Source of the DNA: Ciborinia camelliae | Lineage: Eukaryota; Ascomycota; Leotiomycetes; Helotiales; Sclerotiniaceae | Reading direction: 5' to 3' | DNA length: 64,000 bases | NCBI GenBank assembly: GCA_025890175.1 | Contig: JANPYM010000016.1 | Location: forward strand, 124,001-188,000 | Part shown: piece after piece, positions 47,427 to 59,982 of the stretch | Position numbering within the stretch: position 1 is the stretch's first letter | How the letters are laid out: every line of letters begins with the position of its first letter | Translations under genes and position numbers: made by a program | The notes under the pieces: generated by a model | Database searches by the model: none | Seen by the model: the letters and a program-made list of their open reading frames with translations, nothing else | Told to the model about the DNA's origin: nothing

Positions 47427-49043
47427 CTACTCCGAGATTGAATCTTCTCTCCTTATGAACCCAAGGTTGCCATCCAGAGTAGACCAAACTCCCCCGATAT
47501 TCGAAATTCCCAGCTTTTTATTACCACCAATAGCATTTTCTTCTGAGCCCTGTTCCTCTGGAAGACACCCCAGAAGAATTTGAAGATCATTTAGAGTCTG
47601 ATAGGCTTCCGCAAGAGCCGATTCTCCGTCTTCCAATCTTTCTAAAACTGCTTCTTTAGTCGTGATGCTACTCGATTCCGCTGCAAAGACCCAAGCTTTG
47701 GCTCGACTGGATGAACTTGGTTTATCACTATTCGAAATATCATCTTCAAACGATATCGGCTCTCCTAGTCTTTTCCGTTGAGAGGTAACGGTCGGCATAG
47801 GGTAAGCAGGTAAGAGATGACTTTCATCAACGAGCCTGTCCAGATCTTTACCAGCTTCTTTGTGTTGCCTCGTGAGACTGCTGGTGAGATAGGATCTTTG
47901 TTGTATAGTGGATTTCTGCTCGTTTGATATGTGAACCAAATCTTCAAGATAAGAATAAGCCAAAACGCTTGTAATGTTGGATATGTCATTCGAAGGTTCA
48001 TTTATAAGCGTGCCAGGAGAATCTTCCACCCCAAATTCGGTAGGGAGTGGTGTGGAAAAGTCCTCAGTAGCAGCGATAATCATTCTCTTCCTAACCTCTA
48101 GGTATTGCGCATATATTCGTTTTATGGATGCAAGTTGAGAGTCAATGTATTCCTTTCCCCTGTGCTCAGGTATGCTTGGTTCTTTTTCCTCCGGTGCTGC
48201 TGATGAGTCCCCCGCTTTCCCCAATTCCATTTCGATCCAGTTAATTAGTTCATTACGGGTTGTTCCCAGTGCCTGCTGTCGACTACCCTCTTCTTTCTGG
48301 TCTGTCGAAGCCGTGGCGCCAGCCCTGACTTTTGCCAATAACATTTGTTCTTTTTTGAGAAGAAGTTGTGCACGTAGAACAGATTTCTCCAGTCGATCGA
48401 TGAGTGATTTCAAATCAATTCTCTCAGTATCTTGATGATGTTCTGTAGGGGCTATAACATTGGGTGGTACAGGTGGTAAAGATCCAACATCTCTCAGCAC
48501 TTCCAGGCTCTTTGGGTCCAGATAATCCTGCATCGCAGCGGGCTTCTGGGCAAGTTGATCCATAAAATCTTGGATAATGCGAAAACGTTCCTGCCTCTGA
48601 CGTTGCTTCTCCAAGTCTAAGAAAGTACGTAAAGATGCTTCCTTAGACGTGGTCTTATCATGAGTCCTTGCTCGAATCTCACTATGAGATTCTGTTTCAT
48701 CATGCTGTGAACTGATCGTTGCAAAGTCTCTTTGGGCTTTCAAGTTAGCTTGAAGACTGCGTAGATATTCATGTTGGATACCCGGGAATCCTAATCCGGG
48801 TGTCACTTCAGAGGTAGATTCTGCAAGAGGCAAATTTGTAGGCGTCAGGATACTCTCCCCAGAATTCACATTGGAATTTAGGTGAGCGGCAAGGACATGT
48901 CGAACATGCAGAGCATCCTGTCTTTGTTTGATGTAAGGGCTCAAGGTACAATGTATTTGCTTAATACTTTCGGGAAGGTTGTCCAAATCATCCATTTTGA
49001 AGGAATATGAAATATTGACGTTTCGGACCGCTTGATTTGACAA
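47427..49043 (-). CDS. Unrecognised fungal coiled-coil protein, single exon
   Basis: An uninterrupted frame of up to 538 residues has normal amino-acid composition, so it is very likely a real gene, but I do not recognise the family. The start may be the first Met (49043) or an internal Met 17 residues later (MDDLDNLPESIKQIH, about 48995), which opens a more typical N-terminus. The sequence is mostly helical and charged. A probable coiled coil lies around residues 205-240 (DLKSLIDRLEKSVLRAQLLL). TRNELINWIEMELGKAGD, a later helix YLEVRKRMIIAATEDF, and a C-terminal helix DGESALAEAYQTLNDLQILL are candidate conserved blocks. There is no signal peptide or membrane segment. It shares a 514-bp divergent promoter with BRR2. 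A cytoskeletal, kinetochore or tethering role would be typical of such composition but is speculation. Confidence 0.75.
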   Translation of the reverse strand: MSNQAVRNVNISYSFKMDDLDNLPESIKQIHCTLSPYIKQRQDALHVRHVLAAHLNSNVNSGESILTPTNLPLAESTSEVTPGLGFPGIQHEYLRSLQANLKAQRDFATISSQHDETESHSEIRARTHDKTTSKEASLRTFLDLEKQRQRQERFRIIQDFMDQLAQKPAAMQDYLDPKSLEVLRDVGSLPPVPPNVIAPTEHHQDTERIDLKSLIDRLEKSVLRAQLLLKKEQMLLAKVRAGATASTDQKEEGSRQQALGTTRNELINWIEMELGKAGDSSAAPEEKEPSIPEHRGKEYIDSQLASIKRIYAQYLEVRKRMIIAATEDFSTPLPTEFGVEDSPGTLINEPSNDISNITSVLAYSYLEDLVHISNEQKSTIQQRSYLTSSLTRQHKEAGKDLDRLVDESHLLPAYPMPTVTSQRKRLGEPISFEDDISNSDKPSSSSRAKAWVFAAESSSITTKEAVLERLEDGESALAEAYQTLNDLQILLGCLPEEQGSEENAIGGNKKLGISNIGGVWSTLDGNLGFIRREDSISE

Positions 49044-49556
49044 CGGGAGCTATAGGTAGGTAGTACTCGTAGTTTATTGTTGCTAGGCGCAAGGCAAAGT
49101 GTGATAGAATAGAAAGTACAAAATACAAATACAAGTACAAATACAAGTACCGTACCGTATAATAATAAATTAATAAAATCCAGGTACAATTACCTACCTA
49201 GGTAATAAATAGGTAGGTAAATAATAAATAATTGTGGCAGCCTCACTAGCGCCTATTAAGTGAATTTAGTGGCTTCGCGTTAAACCTTAATTTTGCGAAT
49301 TTTGGAAACCTTTATGTTTTGGGGGGACCTTTTGAATCGATATCAAAATACCCTTTGCTGCGACGTTTATTAATTTCTTTGCATACCTTTTTTAACTCAT
49401 CGATGTATTGAAGATAAATTTCATAATTCATGTTTTGAGAGAATAACTTCAGATGACTTGAAAGCTCTCTTCCAGCCATCTTCAACCGATTTCTTCTAAA
49501 TATTCGCCATACAGGCTTCAGCCTTTCTCACACCGTAAAATCGACAACTTCCCACA
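49044..49556. other. Divergent promoter, coiled-coil gene and BRR2
   Basis: About 510 bp between two outward start codons. It contains an ACAAATACAAGTACAAATAC repeat near 49120 and TACCTACCTAGGTAATAAAT near 49191-49210. The BRR2 leader probably starts in the last 100 bp. Confidence 0.5.
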
Positions 49557-52500
49557 ATGACGGACCAACAACGCGATGTATCGCAGTACAAATATGCGGC
49601 GATGTCCAACCTGGTCCTCCAGGCGGACCGTCGATTCGTTACTCGCCGTAATGATGAAGTGACAGGAGATCCAGAATCGCTGGCGGGGCAAATCAGTATT
49701 CGGGATATGGGTTCGAGAAACGCCCGCGAGGACGCGCCGAAACAGAAAAAGAAAGCTTCAGGCCTTCCAGATGTTGAGAGAGGGGGTTACCGCGAAGGCG
49801 AGGATGTCTTGGAACGAGAACAGCGCAAGCGCAAGCGTGGAGAGCCAGCACAGCTTCGGGGAACTGGAATATTGTCGGCAGCAGATGCATTAGTTGAGGG
49901 AATCAGATACAGGCCTAGAACTTCGGCAACGCGAGCAACCTACGATCTTATTCTAACTACAGTTGCTAACAATCTCGGAGACGTCCCCCATGAAGTTGTT
50001 CGAAGTGCTACAGACGCTGTGTTGGAGTACTTGAAGGATGACGATATGAAAGACTTCGACAAGAAGAAAGAGATTGATGATCTGCTAGGCGCCAGCATGA
50101 ATCCAAAGCAGTTTAACGAGCTTGTGAACCTGGGGAAAAAAATTACAGATTATGACGCTCAGGATGAAGATGAAGAGATGGCAGATGGAGATAACAGCGG
50201 CGAAAATGGCGCAGAAATAGACGACCGTCAGGGAGTAGCAGTCGTATTCGATGATAATTCCGATGAGGAGGGTGATGAGATGCTTAATGAAATTCGAGAC
50301 GAGTCGTCTGAAGACGAGGATGATGCTCAAGATCGACCTGGTGACGAGGAAGTTGCTACGGCTGGTGGCGCTGGAGTTGACAGAGACGGAGAATCCCAAG
50401 AACTACCCGAAGAAGAAGCAATAATTATGGACTCCGGTTCTATACAGAATGCTGAGTCAGCTAAAGACAAGAAAGACTTTATACCCGCACGCGAAATTGA
50501 TGCATATTGGCTGCAACGACAAATCGGCTCAGTATACACAGACGCGCATGTTCAACAACTTAAAACACAGGAAGTGTTGCATACACTCTCCGGTGCACCC
50601 ACGGAAGAAGGTGGGGATGAGAAGCCACTCAGAGAAATCGAAAATGATCTCGCTGAATTGTTTGATTATGAGCATCATGAGCTCGTACATAAGCTCATCG
50701 CAAACCGGGATAAGATAGTCTGGCTTACCCGTTTAGCTCGGGCTGAGGATGCTGAAGCTCGAGGTGTGGTCGAACGTGAGATTGCCTCGGAAGGACTACG
50801 ATGGATCTTAGATGAGCTTCGTGGAGGCGTGCCAGGAGATGGATCTAAGAAACGGAAATTGGAAATTAAGATGGACATTGACGTCCCAGCTGAATACATC
50901 AATGGCGGCACCAAGAATGAGCAAAAAGACAGGGATGGTTTAGTTGGAGGGCTGCAACCGCGAAAGCTCATCAATCTTGAAAATCTAGTCTTTGATCAAG
51001 GTAATCATTTGATGACAAACCCTAAGGTTAAATTGCCAGAGGGATCTACCAAGCGAACATTTAAAGGATACGAAGAGATCCACGTGCCGCCTCCCAAGAA
51101 GCGCAACGATCCTTCCGATCGCGATATTCCAGTCACGGAAATGCCTGAATGGGCACGAGTTCCATTCTCCTCCACAGTCAAACTCAACAAGATACAATCG
51201 CAGTGCTTTCCTACAGCTTTCGAAGACGATGGTAACATGCTCATTTGTGCGCCTACTGGAAGTGGCAAGACCAATGTCGGTATGTTAACTATATTACGAG
51301 AAATCGGCAAAAATCGCAACCCAGAGACTGGAGAAATTAACTTGGACGCTTTCAAAATTGTCTATATCGCGCCTCTCAAAGCTTTGGTTCAAGAACAAGT
51401 TGGAAATTTTGGTGCTCGACTTAAGCCATATGGTATTAAGGTTTCTGAATTGACTGGAGATCGTCAACTCACGAAGCAACAAATTGCCGATACCCAAATC
51501 ATTGTGACGACTCCTGAAAAATGGGATGTTATAACTAGAAAAGCTACTGACTTGAGTTATACCAACTTGGTCCGTCTCATCATTATTGACGAGATCCATC
51601 TCTTACACGATGATCGTGGGCCAGTTCTAGAGAGTATCGTGAGCAGAACTATTAGAAAGATGGAGCAGACCGGCGATCCTGTTCGTCTGATAGGTCTTTC
51701 TGCCACATTGCCAAATTACCGTGATGTTGCAAGCTTTCTACGTGTTGATCCTCTCAAAGGCATGTTCCACTTCGATGGATCATACCGCCCTTGTCCACTT
51801 CGTCAGGAATTCGTTGGAATAACAGAGAAAAAGGCCATCAAACAACTGAAGACCATGAATGACGTGACTTATACCAAAGTTTTGGAGCATGTAGGGACGA
51901 ATCGAAACCAGATGATCATTTTTGTGCACTCTCGCAAGGAGACTGCAAAGACGGCTAGATATATTCGAGACAAAGCCTTGGAAATGGAGACTATCGGACA
52001 AATTTTACGAAGTGATGTTTCAGGGACTCGAGAGACTCTCGCTTCTGAAGCTGAGGAGGTTAGCGATCGAGAGCTTAAGGATTTGCTACCCTACGGCTTC
52101 GGAATACATCACGCTGGTATGAACAGGCCAGATCGAACATCTGTCGAGGAACTTTTCCATGAAGGTTTGATTCAAGTCCTTGTCTGTACTGCTACGTTGG
52201 CATGGGGTGTCAATCTACCAGCGCATACTGTCATTATCAAAGGAACTCAAGTCTATTCCCCGGAGAAAGGCAGTTGGGTGGAATTGAGTCCTCAAGATGT
52301 ACTTCAAATGCTTGGACGTGCCGGTCGACCACAATACGACACGTACGGAGAAGGTATCATAATCACCACCCAGAACGAAATGCAGTATTATCTGTCACTC
52401 CTGAATCAACAATTGCCGATTGAGAGTCAGTTTGTAAGCAAGTTGGTAGACAACCTAAATGCAGAAGTTGTTCTTGGCAATGTCCGTAGTCGAGACGAAG

Positions 52501-55500
52501 GTGTAGAGTGGTTAGGATATACCTACCTATTCGTTCGAATGCTGCGATCCCCTGGGCTGTACAGCGTAGGGGCTGATTATGAAGATGACAGTGCCCTGGA
52601 GCAGAAACGAGTCGATTTGATTCACTCTGCTGCTATGGTTCTGGAGAAGTCCAACCTCATCAAATACGACAAGAAGACGGGCAAATTACAAGCAACCGAG
52701 CTTGGAAGAATTGCTTCGCATTATTACATTACACACAGCTCCATGTTAACTTACAACCACCACCTCCAACCATCAATCACGCCAATCGAGCTTTTCCGTG
52801 TATTTGCGTTGAGCGACGAGTTCAAATACATTCCAGTTCGCCAAGAAGAAAAGTTGGAACTGGCCAAACTTCTAGGACGTGTGCCAATTCCCGTTAAGGA
52901 AAGTGTTGAAGAACCTCATGCCAAAATAAATGTACTTTTGCAAGCTTTCGTTTCAAGATTGAAACTGGATGGACTTGCGTTAATGGCAGATTTGGTCTAT
53001 GTTACTCAGTCAGCTGGAAGAATCTTGCGTGCTATCTTCGAAATAACTCTGAAAAAGGGGTGGTCATCGGTAGCTAGGACAGCTTTAGAACTTTGCAAAA
53101 TGGCAGAGAAGCGCATGTGGCCAACTATGTCACCACTTCGACAGTTTGCCGGATGCCCCCGGGACATCATACAGAAAGCCGAAAGGATTGATGTTTCGTG
53201 GGTCAACTACTTTGATCTTGATCCACCACGTATGGGCGAATTGCTAGGCCTTCCGAAAGCTGGCCGAACTGTCTGTAATCTTGTTGCAAAATTCCCACGA
53301 CTAGAACTTCAGGCACAAGTACAACCAATGACGAGGTCAATGTTGAGAGTAGAATTAACCATCACGCCCAAATTTGAGTGGGATGACGAAATCCATGGCA
53401 CGGCGGAAAGCTTTTGGATCATAGCTGAAGATTGTGACGGCGAAGAAATTCTTTTCCATGACCAATTTATCCTCCGTAAAGATTTTGCTCAAGCCGAGAT
53501 GAATGAGCATCTTGTCGAATTTACGGTTCCCATCACGGAGCCCATGCCGCCACATTATTTTATCACTGTCGTCTCAGACCGATGGATGAATTGTGAAACT
53601 AAACTGGCAGTCTCTTTCCAGAAACTCATTTTGCCCGAGAAATTCCCACCTCATACACCTTTATTGGATTTGCAGCCTTTACCTGTTGCAGCATTGAAAA
53701 CCGATGAATTTAAATCACTCTACCCGGATTGGGATCGCTTCAATAAGATTCAAACACAAACATTCAAATCTCTTTTTGACACAGACGACAATGTGTTTGT
53801 TGGAGCGCCCACAGGAAGTGGCAAGACGGTTTGCGCAGAGTTTGCTTTACTTCATCATTGGACAAGAAATGACCCAGGACGTGCTGTCTATATCGCTCCG
53901 TTCCAAGAACTTGTTGATCTCCAACTTCAAGATTGGCAGAAACGTTTTTCGACCATCCGTGGAGGCAAAGAAATTGTAAAGCTTACAGGAGAAACCACCG
54001 CTGACCTCAAACTTTTGGAGAGGGGTGACCTAATCCTCGCAACCCCATCTCAATGGGATGTTTTATCGCGACAATGGCAGAGGCGGAAGAACGTTCAGAA
54101 TGTTCAGCTTTTTATCGCCGATGAGCTGCATATGCTTGGTGGACAGGCTGGTTTCGTTTATGAAATCATAGTCTCTCGGATGCATTATATCCGATCACAA
54201 ACCGAATTACCGCTTCGAATCGTAGGGTTGAGTGTTTCGCTTGCAAATGCTCGTGATGTTGGAGAGTGGATTGACGCGAAGAAGCATAACATCTACAACT
54301 TTAGTCCTCATGTACGTTCAGTGCCTCTGGAACTTCATATTCAGTCATTTACCATTCCCCATTTCCCCTCTCTCATGCTTGCTATGGCGAAGCCAACCTA
54401 TCTGGCCATAAATCAAATGTCGCCAGATAAGCCTGCTCTTGTATTTGTTCCTAGTAGAAAGCAAGCTCGTGCTACAACCCGTGATTTGCTGCTGGCATGC
54501 GTAGCTAGCGACGATGAAGATCGTTTTCTGCACGCCGATGTGGAGGCTATGAAGCCTTTATTGGAACGCATCCAAGAAGAAGCACTCGCAGAGTCAATAT
54601 CGCATGGCATAGGCTATTACCATGAGGCTCTTAGTACGGGTGATAAACGTATTGTGAAACATCTTTACGACAATGGTGCCATACAAGTAATGGTTGCGTC
54701 CCGTGATGTTTGCTGGGAACTTGATTGCAAAGCACATCTAGTTATTGTGATGGGTACGCAGTTTTATGAAGGCAGAGAGCACCGCTATGTCGATTATCCT
54801 CTTAGCGAGATCCTACAAATGTTCGGCAAAGCAACACGACCCATGGTAGATAAAATCAGTAGGGGCGTTCTGATGGTACCAGCGGTCAAAAGAGAGTACT
54901 ACAAGAAGTTCTTGAACGAAGCTCTCCCAATCGAGAGTCATCTTCAGGCGTATTTACATGATGCTTTCGTATCAGAGATCAGTACAAAAATGATTGAGTC
55001 AGCTAGCGACGCCATCAATTGGACTACTTTCACGTACTTCTATAGGAGATTACTTGCAAACCCCAGCTACTATAGTCTCAAAGACACATCTCATGAAGGC
55101 TTAAGTGCACACCTGTCGGAGCTTGTAGAAACGACTTTGAAAGATTTGGCTGAGTTCAAGATTATTGATTTGGATGAAGAGGATGACACTGTTACTCCAC
55201 TAAACGCAGCAATGATTGCTGCTTATTACAACATTTCATACATCACCATGCAAACCTTTTTGCTGTCATTGACTGGCCGTACGAAGCTCAAGGGTATTCT
55301 GGAAATTGTCACTTCGGCAACTGAGTTCGAGTCCATTCAGATTAGAAGACACGAAGACAGTCTCCTGCGTAGAGTATATGATAGGCTTCCCGTCAAGATG
55401 GCCCAACCAAGCTTTGATTCTCCGCATTTCAAGGCCTTTGTACTTCTTCAGGCCCACTTCTCAAGAATGCAACTGCCGATCGACCTTGCCAAAGATCAAG

Positions 55501-56287
55501 AGATTATCCTGACAAAAGTCCTTGGCCTCCTAAGTGCTACCGTAGATGTCTTGTCCTCAGATGGTCATCTAAACGCCATGAATGCCATGGAAATGTCGCA
55601 AATGGTTGTACAGGGCATGTGGGATCGCGACAGTCCTTTGAAACAGATTCCTCATTTCAAGCCTGAGGTCATCAAAGTTGCAAATGAATCTGGGTATGTA
55701 TTAAACTGTCACACCGATCGAGAACTTCCGCTAATTAGACGTGATACAGTATCAAGGACATCTTCGAGTTTATGGATGCGATGGACCCTTCCGAAAATCC
55801 GGACTACGAAGCTCTCATTAATAGACTCGGTCTCTCGCAAACACAATTAGCGCAGGCTGCCAATTTTACGAATTCTAAATATCCTAATATTGAGCTCGAC
55901 TTTGAAGTGGAGGATCCGCAGGAGATCGTTGCTGGATCGCCATCTTACCTTAAAATTAAGATTGTACGAGACGTTGATGAAGATGATGATGCGGCAGAGG
56001 TGGACATGTCCGTACATGCTCCCTTCTACCCCGCGAAGAAAATGGAGAATTGGTGGCTGGTGGTGGGCGATGAGGGTTCGAAAACATTACTTGCGATCAA
56101 ACGGGTCACAATCGGGAAAGCATTGAATCTTCGGCTGGAATATACGGTACCAACACCTGGAGAGCATGATTTGAAGTTGTTCCTCATGAGCGACAGTTAT
56201 GTGGGTGTCGATCAGGATCCTAGCTTCCATGTCTCGGTGGCAGAAGGAATGGACGAAGATGATGAAGAAGACGAAGACGAAGAATGA
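49557..56287 (+). CDS. BRR2: Pre-mRNA-splicing ATP-dependent helicase BRR2, two exons
   Basis: This is the U5 snRNP Ski2-like helicase that unwinds U4/U6 during spliceosome activation. Exon 1 is 49557-55693 and exon 2 is 55750-56287. The 56-bp intron joins NESG to IKDIFEFMDAMDPSENPDY, giving 2224 residues. The start MTDQQRDVSQYKYAAMSNLV matches the family N-terminus. Cassette 1 has CAPTGSGKTNVG (about residue 565), IIDEIHLLHDDRGP (about 678), GLSATLPN, and LGRAGRPQYDT with LAWGVNLPAHTV, then winged-helix and Sec63 modules (from about 1048). Cassette 2 has VGAPTGSGKTVCAE (about 1415), IADELHMLGG (about 1521), SVSLAN instead of SAT, and QMFGKATRP, the degenerate pattern expected of its inactive ATPase; its Sec63 module starts near 1882. 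The C-terminus is an acidic tail. Confidence 0.96.
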
Positions 56288-57036
56288 GCCACTTCCCCTT
56301 TTTCTCCTGATGAAGCATTGCTGTATAATAGATAGGTTTAGTTGGTCAAAAGCATATCTCGAGATCCATTGATTTGCTGGGGGGTTGCCTGGGATTCCGC
56401 ATCCTTATTGGGTTCTTGTTCGATGTTTTGTGACTGTGTTGCCTGTGCCACGGACGCCGCTCGCAAAGTGATTGGCTACGTCAGAAGGTGGCCCAACAGT
56501 GGGCGGGTTCTCACTTTTGTGTTGATGATGACACAACAGAAGGTTCTGTCAATGGTGTCTTATTGTTCATTTTTTTCATTTCTTTTATTATCTCCAAAAA
56601 TCATCTCTATCCTGTCTTCCTCTTCAACATCGCTTTTCATTCATTGTTGATGTTGAATATCATATTCAATATTACATTAGCATTAGTTGTTAGTGCTTAG
56701 CTTTACCGTACAGCTGTTATCTGTAGTTGACTTTGTGGTCACCCTCTCCGACTAATATCCGGGAGGCTGGGGTGGTTGAGCTTGGGAGTTCTACAGAAAT
56801 CCACCGCCACGTGATTATTGCCTCACTAGCGCGCGTAACTTCTTTTCAAGCGAACCATTTTGATTTCCAGAATTCCATCTTCCACCAAGCATCCTCCTCA
56901 GCAACAAGTCATCACCTCCATCAGATTATTCATCTGCGATTATCTTAATCATCTCAGACATTCCTTACGCGTCAATATCTATCCTACCAATACGTCTTAC
57001 CACTAACATTGAACTTTTTGAAGCTGTGTCGCGACA
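56288..57036. other. Intergenic region between BRR2 and PWWP gene
   Basis: This interval holds the BRR2 3' flank and the promoter and leader of the PWWP gene. A plus-strand frame at 56342-56650 is T-rich and not gene-like. Confidence 0.5.
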
Positions 57037-59171
57037 ATGGCCGATGAGGCAAGCACGCGAGATGAGGTGGCGCCTCCTCAGTCCGCAGACACTTCAGCTC
57101 CCGATGCTGTTGTAGAGCCCCAAGTCGAGGTGTCGGAAGGTGCCAACAGTAGCAATGGTGTTCAGGATGGAGCTGTTTCCGAGGATCCAGTCGCGACTTC
57201 CGGCACAAGCGCGACGGAAGAAAGTATGATTGCTTTGATACCTTCTCAATTCCCGTTGCTTTACTCTGACTAACTTCAGCTCTTCTTTGTCTAGTTAAAG
57301 ATAGCGACGCCGAAGCCAAGACCGAGAAAATGGACAAACAAACAATTCCCGATCGTTCGGTACAAGGGGAGCCATCCGGGTCCACCGCTCCCGAGGGTGA
57401 GGATGCAGAATTGAAGGACGATGAACAATCAGATGATGCGGCTCCAGCAGCCGATGAGTCTGCGGAAGTGGCAGATGTTTCTGCCAGTACTCCAGCTTCA
57501 GCTAGCAAATCAAAGGGTCGACGCAAGTCTGGCGTGCCGGAACACAAGAAGAAATTAAACAAAAAGCAATCCAAGGCAAAGTTGACACACACGGATGCGA
57601 AACCAGGCGACTACTTTTATGTGAGATTGAAGGGTTATCCTCTATGGCCTGCAATTGTCTGCGATGAGGATATGCTTCCCAGCACCCTCATCAAGTCTCG
57701 CCCAGTTACCGCAATGAGAGCAGATGGCACATACAGGAGTGATTACGAGGATGGTGGCTCCAAGGCCAAAGACAGAACATTCCCTGTCATGTATCTATTT
57801 ACAAATGAATTGTGAGTAGCGCTCATTCGAAAATCTCATGATGAATTTTGCTAATCAATTTAGTGGCTGGATACCTAACTACGACCTACTCGATCTCGAT
57901 CTCGATACAGTTGGCGATGTCCCTATGAATATGCGCAAAGATTTGTATCAAGCTCATCAGCTTGCTGCAGAGAAAAACGACCTGGATTATTTTAAGGCTG
58001 TCTTGACAGATTTCATGGAGCAGAAGAGGGCCGATGAGGAAGCCAAAGAGGCCGCAAAGGCAGCCAAGAAGGCCAAGAAAGAGAAGAAGGAGAAGACGCC
58101 AAAGGTTGTCCCAACCTTGGACAACAATGATGACACAGAGATGATGGATGTCAGTGCTATCCCTGATGATGATGCGGCTGAAGCACCAAAATCGAATCAG
58201 AAGAAGCGCAAGAACCCCCCACATAATCCCGAAGAAGAGACTGTATGTTGCCCCTCTATTTTTTCTATTGCGAGTTTGTTAATCGAAACTAACATGATAT
58301 TCCAGCAACAGCCTGACTCTGCTCCAAAAAAGCCTCGCATCAAATTGAACAATACTCCAAAGGCTGCGAACGGAACATCTACTCCAAAGGCTGCCAAGGA
58401 GCCAAAGGAGCCCAAATCCGCAAAGGAGAAGAGTAAGACGAAGAAGGCTGCTGCAAAGCCTAAAGATACCGCTCCTGTTGCTCCACCAGAACCAGAACTC
58501 ACACCCGAGGAAAAGAGAGTCAAAAAAGAGGTGAGTGACCCCCTGCAATACATCCACTGGTTCTTACTAACATTTCCCATAGAAAGAAATCTTGTTCTTA
58601 AGACACAAGCTTCAAAAAGGTCTTTTAACCAAAGACCAGGAGCCCAAGGCGGATGAGATGCAACAGATGTCCGAGTACGTGAACAAACTCGAAGGTTACG
58701 CCGATCTAGAGGTCAGCATCATCAGGGTGACCAAAATCAACAAAGTTCTCAAGGCTATTTTGAAGTTACCTGTCATTCCTAAAGAAGATGAATTTCAATT
58801 CAAATTGAGGTCTCAGACTTTACTTGATAAATGGAACAGGCTTCTTGCCAGCGAACAGGTTGCACCAGCTTCCACCGAGGCACCTGCCAACGATTCCAGG
58901 GATGAGAGCAAGGAGAAAGACGAGCCAAAAACAGACAGCGTAGCAGCAAATGGCACCGCGGAGCACAATGAGACAAAGGCAGAGGAGAAGTCACCGGCCC
59001 TTGAGACACCACTTACTACGCTGCCCAAGGAAGATGTGGCCAGCAATGACGACCCCGCTCCTGCCGCCGAAGAATCTTCAAAGGTAATGTCTCCACAAGT
59101 CAAAGTGACATCAACAAAAGTTAACAAAATACTAGGAAGAGGAAGCAATCGCCGTTAAATCAGACGCATAA
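57037..59171 (+). CDS. PWWP protein with TFIIS-N/LEDGF-like domain, six exons
   Basis: This is a chromatin-associated protein of about 614 residues. Exons are 57037-57223, 57295-57811, 57864-58242, 58306-58530, 58583-59083 and 59136-59171. Residues 1-175 are acidic and disordered, followed by a Lys-rich patch. The PWWP domain starts at AKPGDYFYVRLKGYPLWPAI and continues through the exon 2/3 junction as LFTNEFGWIPNYDLLDLD. A charged linker (KAAKKAKKEKKEK) with AT-hook-like KPRIKLNN follows. Exon 5 encodes a helical bundle of the TFIIS-N/LEDGF type: KEILFLRHKLQKGLL, YVNKLEGYADLEVSIIRVTK, ILKLPVIPKED and LLDKWNRLL. This layout is like LEDGF/HRP2 and yeast Ioc4/Pdp3-type factors that read H3K36 methylation. 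The exon 2 acceptor has an in-frame alternative at 57280, and exon 6 is short and less certain. Confidence 0.87.
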
Positions 59172-59982
59172 ATCATCCCTGAGGGTTACTTATGGAAGAA
59201 AGTTTTTTTACACCAGCCTAGGTCGAACAGCTTACGGCCGACATTTCGATCAGGATTCAAGATCGATTAATGAGCAGAATTCGTCCCCTTCAGGTCTTTA
59301 GTCGTCGTTATTTCAAGTATCGTCGTCCCGGCTTAAGGTTGATAGTTTTGCATTTGTTTTTGCGAGTTCCCCTTGTAACACTAAGAGCTAGCGGATTGTT
59401 ATTTCCCTTAACCCGTGGCTTCCCAGGATTTCACCACCCACACCTTGTACAAATTTCCTTTTCTGAAAAGCACGTTACGGTATTGCGTGGGGAGTTGACT
59501 ACGGAATTTCAAGTTGGCCCGGATGAACGCTCGCTTTTCTCGTCTGAAATTAGGGTTTTTCTTCAATTTACGTTACCTGCCTAGGCAATTGGGTGAATAC
59601 CACAAGATATGAAAACATTAATGGCGATTCCCAATGATTTTTACCTTTCTCTGTCTTATTAACCTGGGTGGTAGTGTGATGTGATCGCGTGAAATTTGAC
59701 CTTAGCTACATGGATTGAACTCTTTTTTTCTGACATCAATCTAACCAACATCTCGGTGATATTGTTAGAATATAAGGACTGCTAGATTCTGGATAAAATA
59801 GAAGAATTTTCATGACAAATTAGTACTATGTATACATAGAGTTGTGTCACTGGGAAATCAAAAAGCCTTTGTTCTCCACACCGCCTCCTTATCAGGCGTG
59901 ATAGATAGTTGGCAGAATTATTTATCGCAAAAATAAATTTCGTCGATCCCAACTGACCAAAAAACCTCATACACACCATACA
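59172..59982. other. Intergenic region between PWWP gene and RCL1
   Basis: No gene is recognised. A plus-strand frame of 104 codons at 59270-59584 has biased composition and no family resemblance. The RCL1 promoter lies in the last few hundred bases. Confidence 0.5.

Noticed and set aside
59270..59584. 104-codon plus-strand frame
   Set aside because: No family resemblance, no good start context, and it lies in an intergenic flank.
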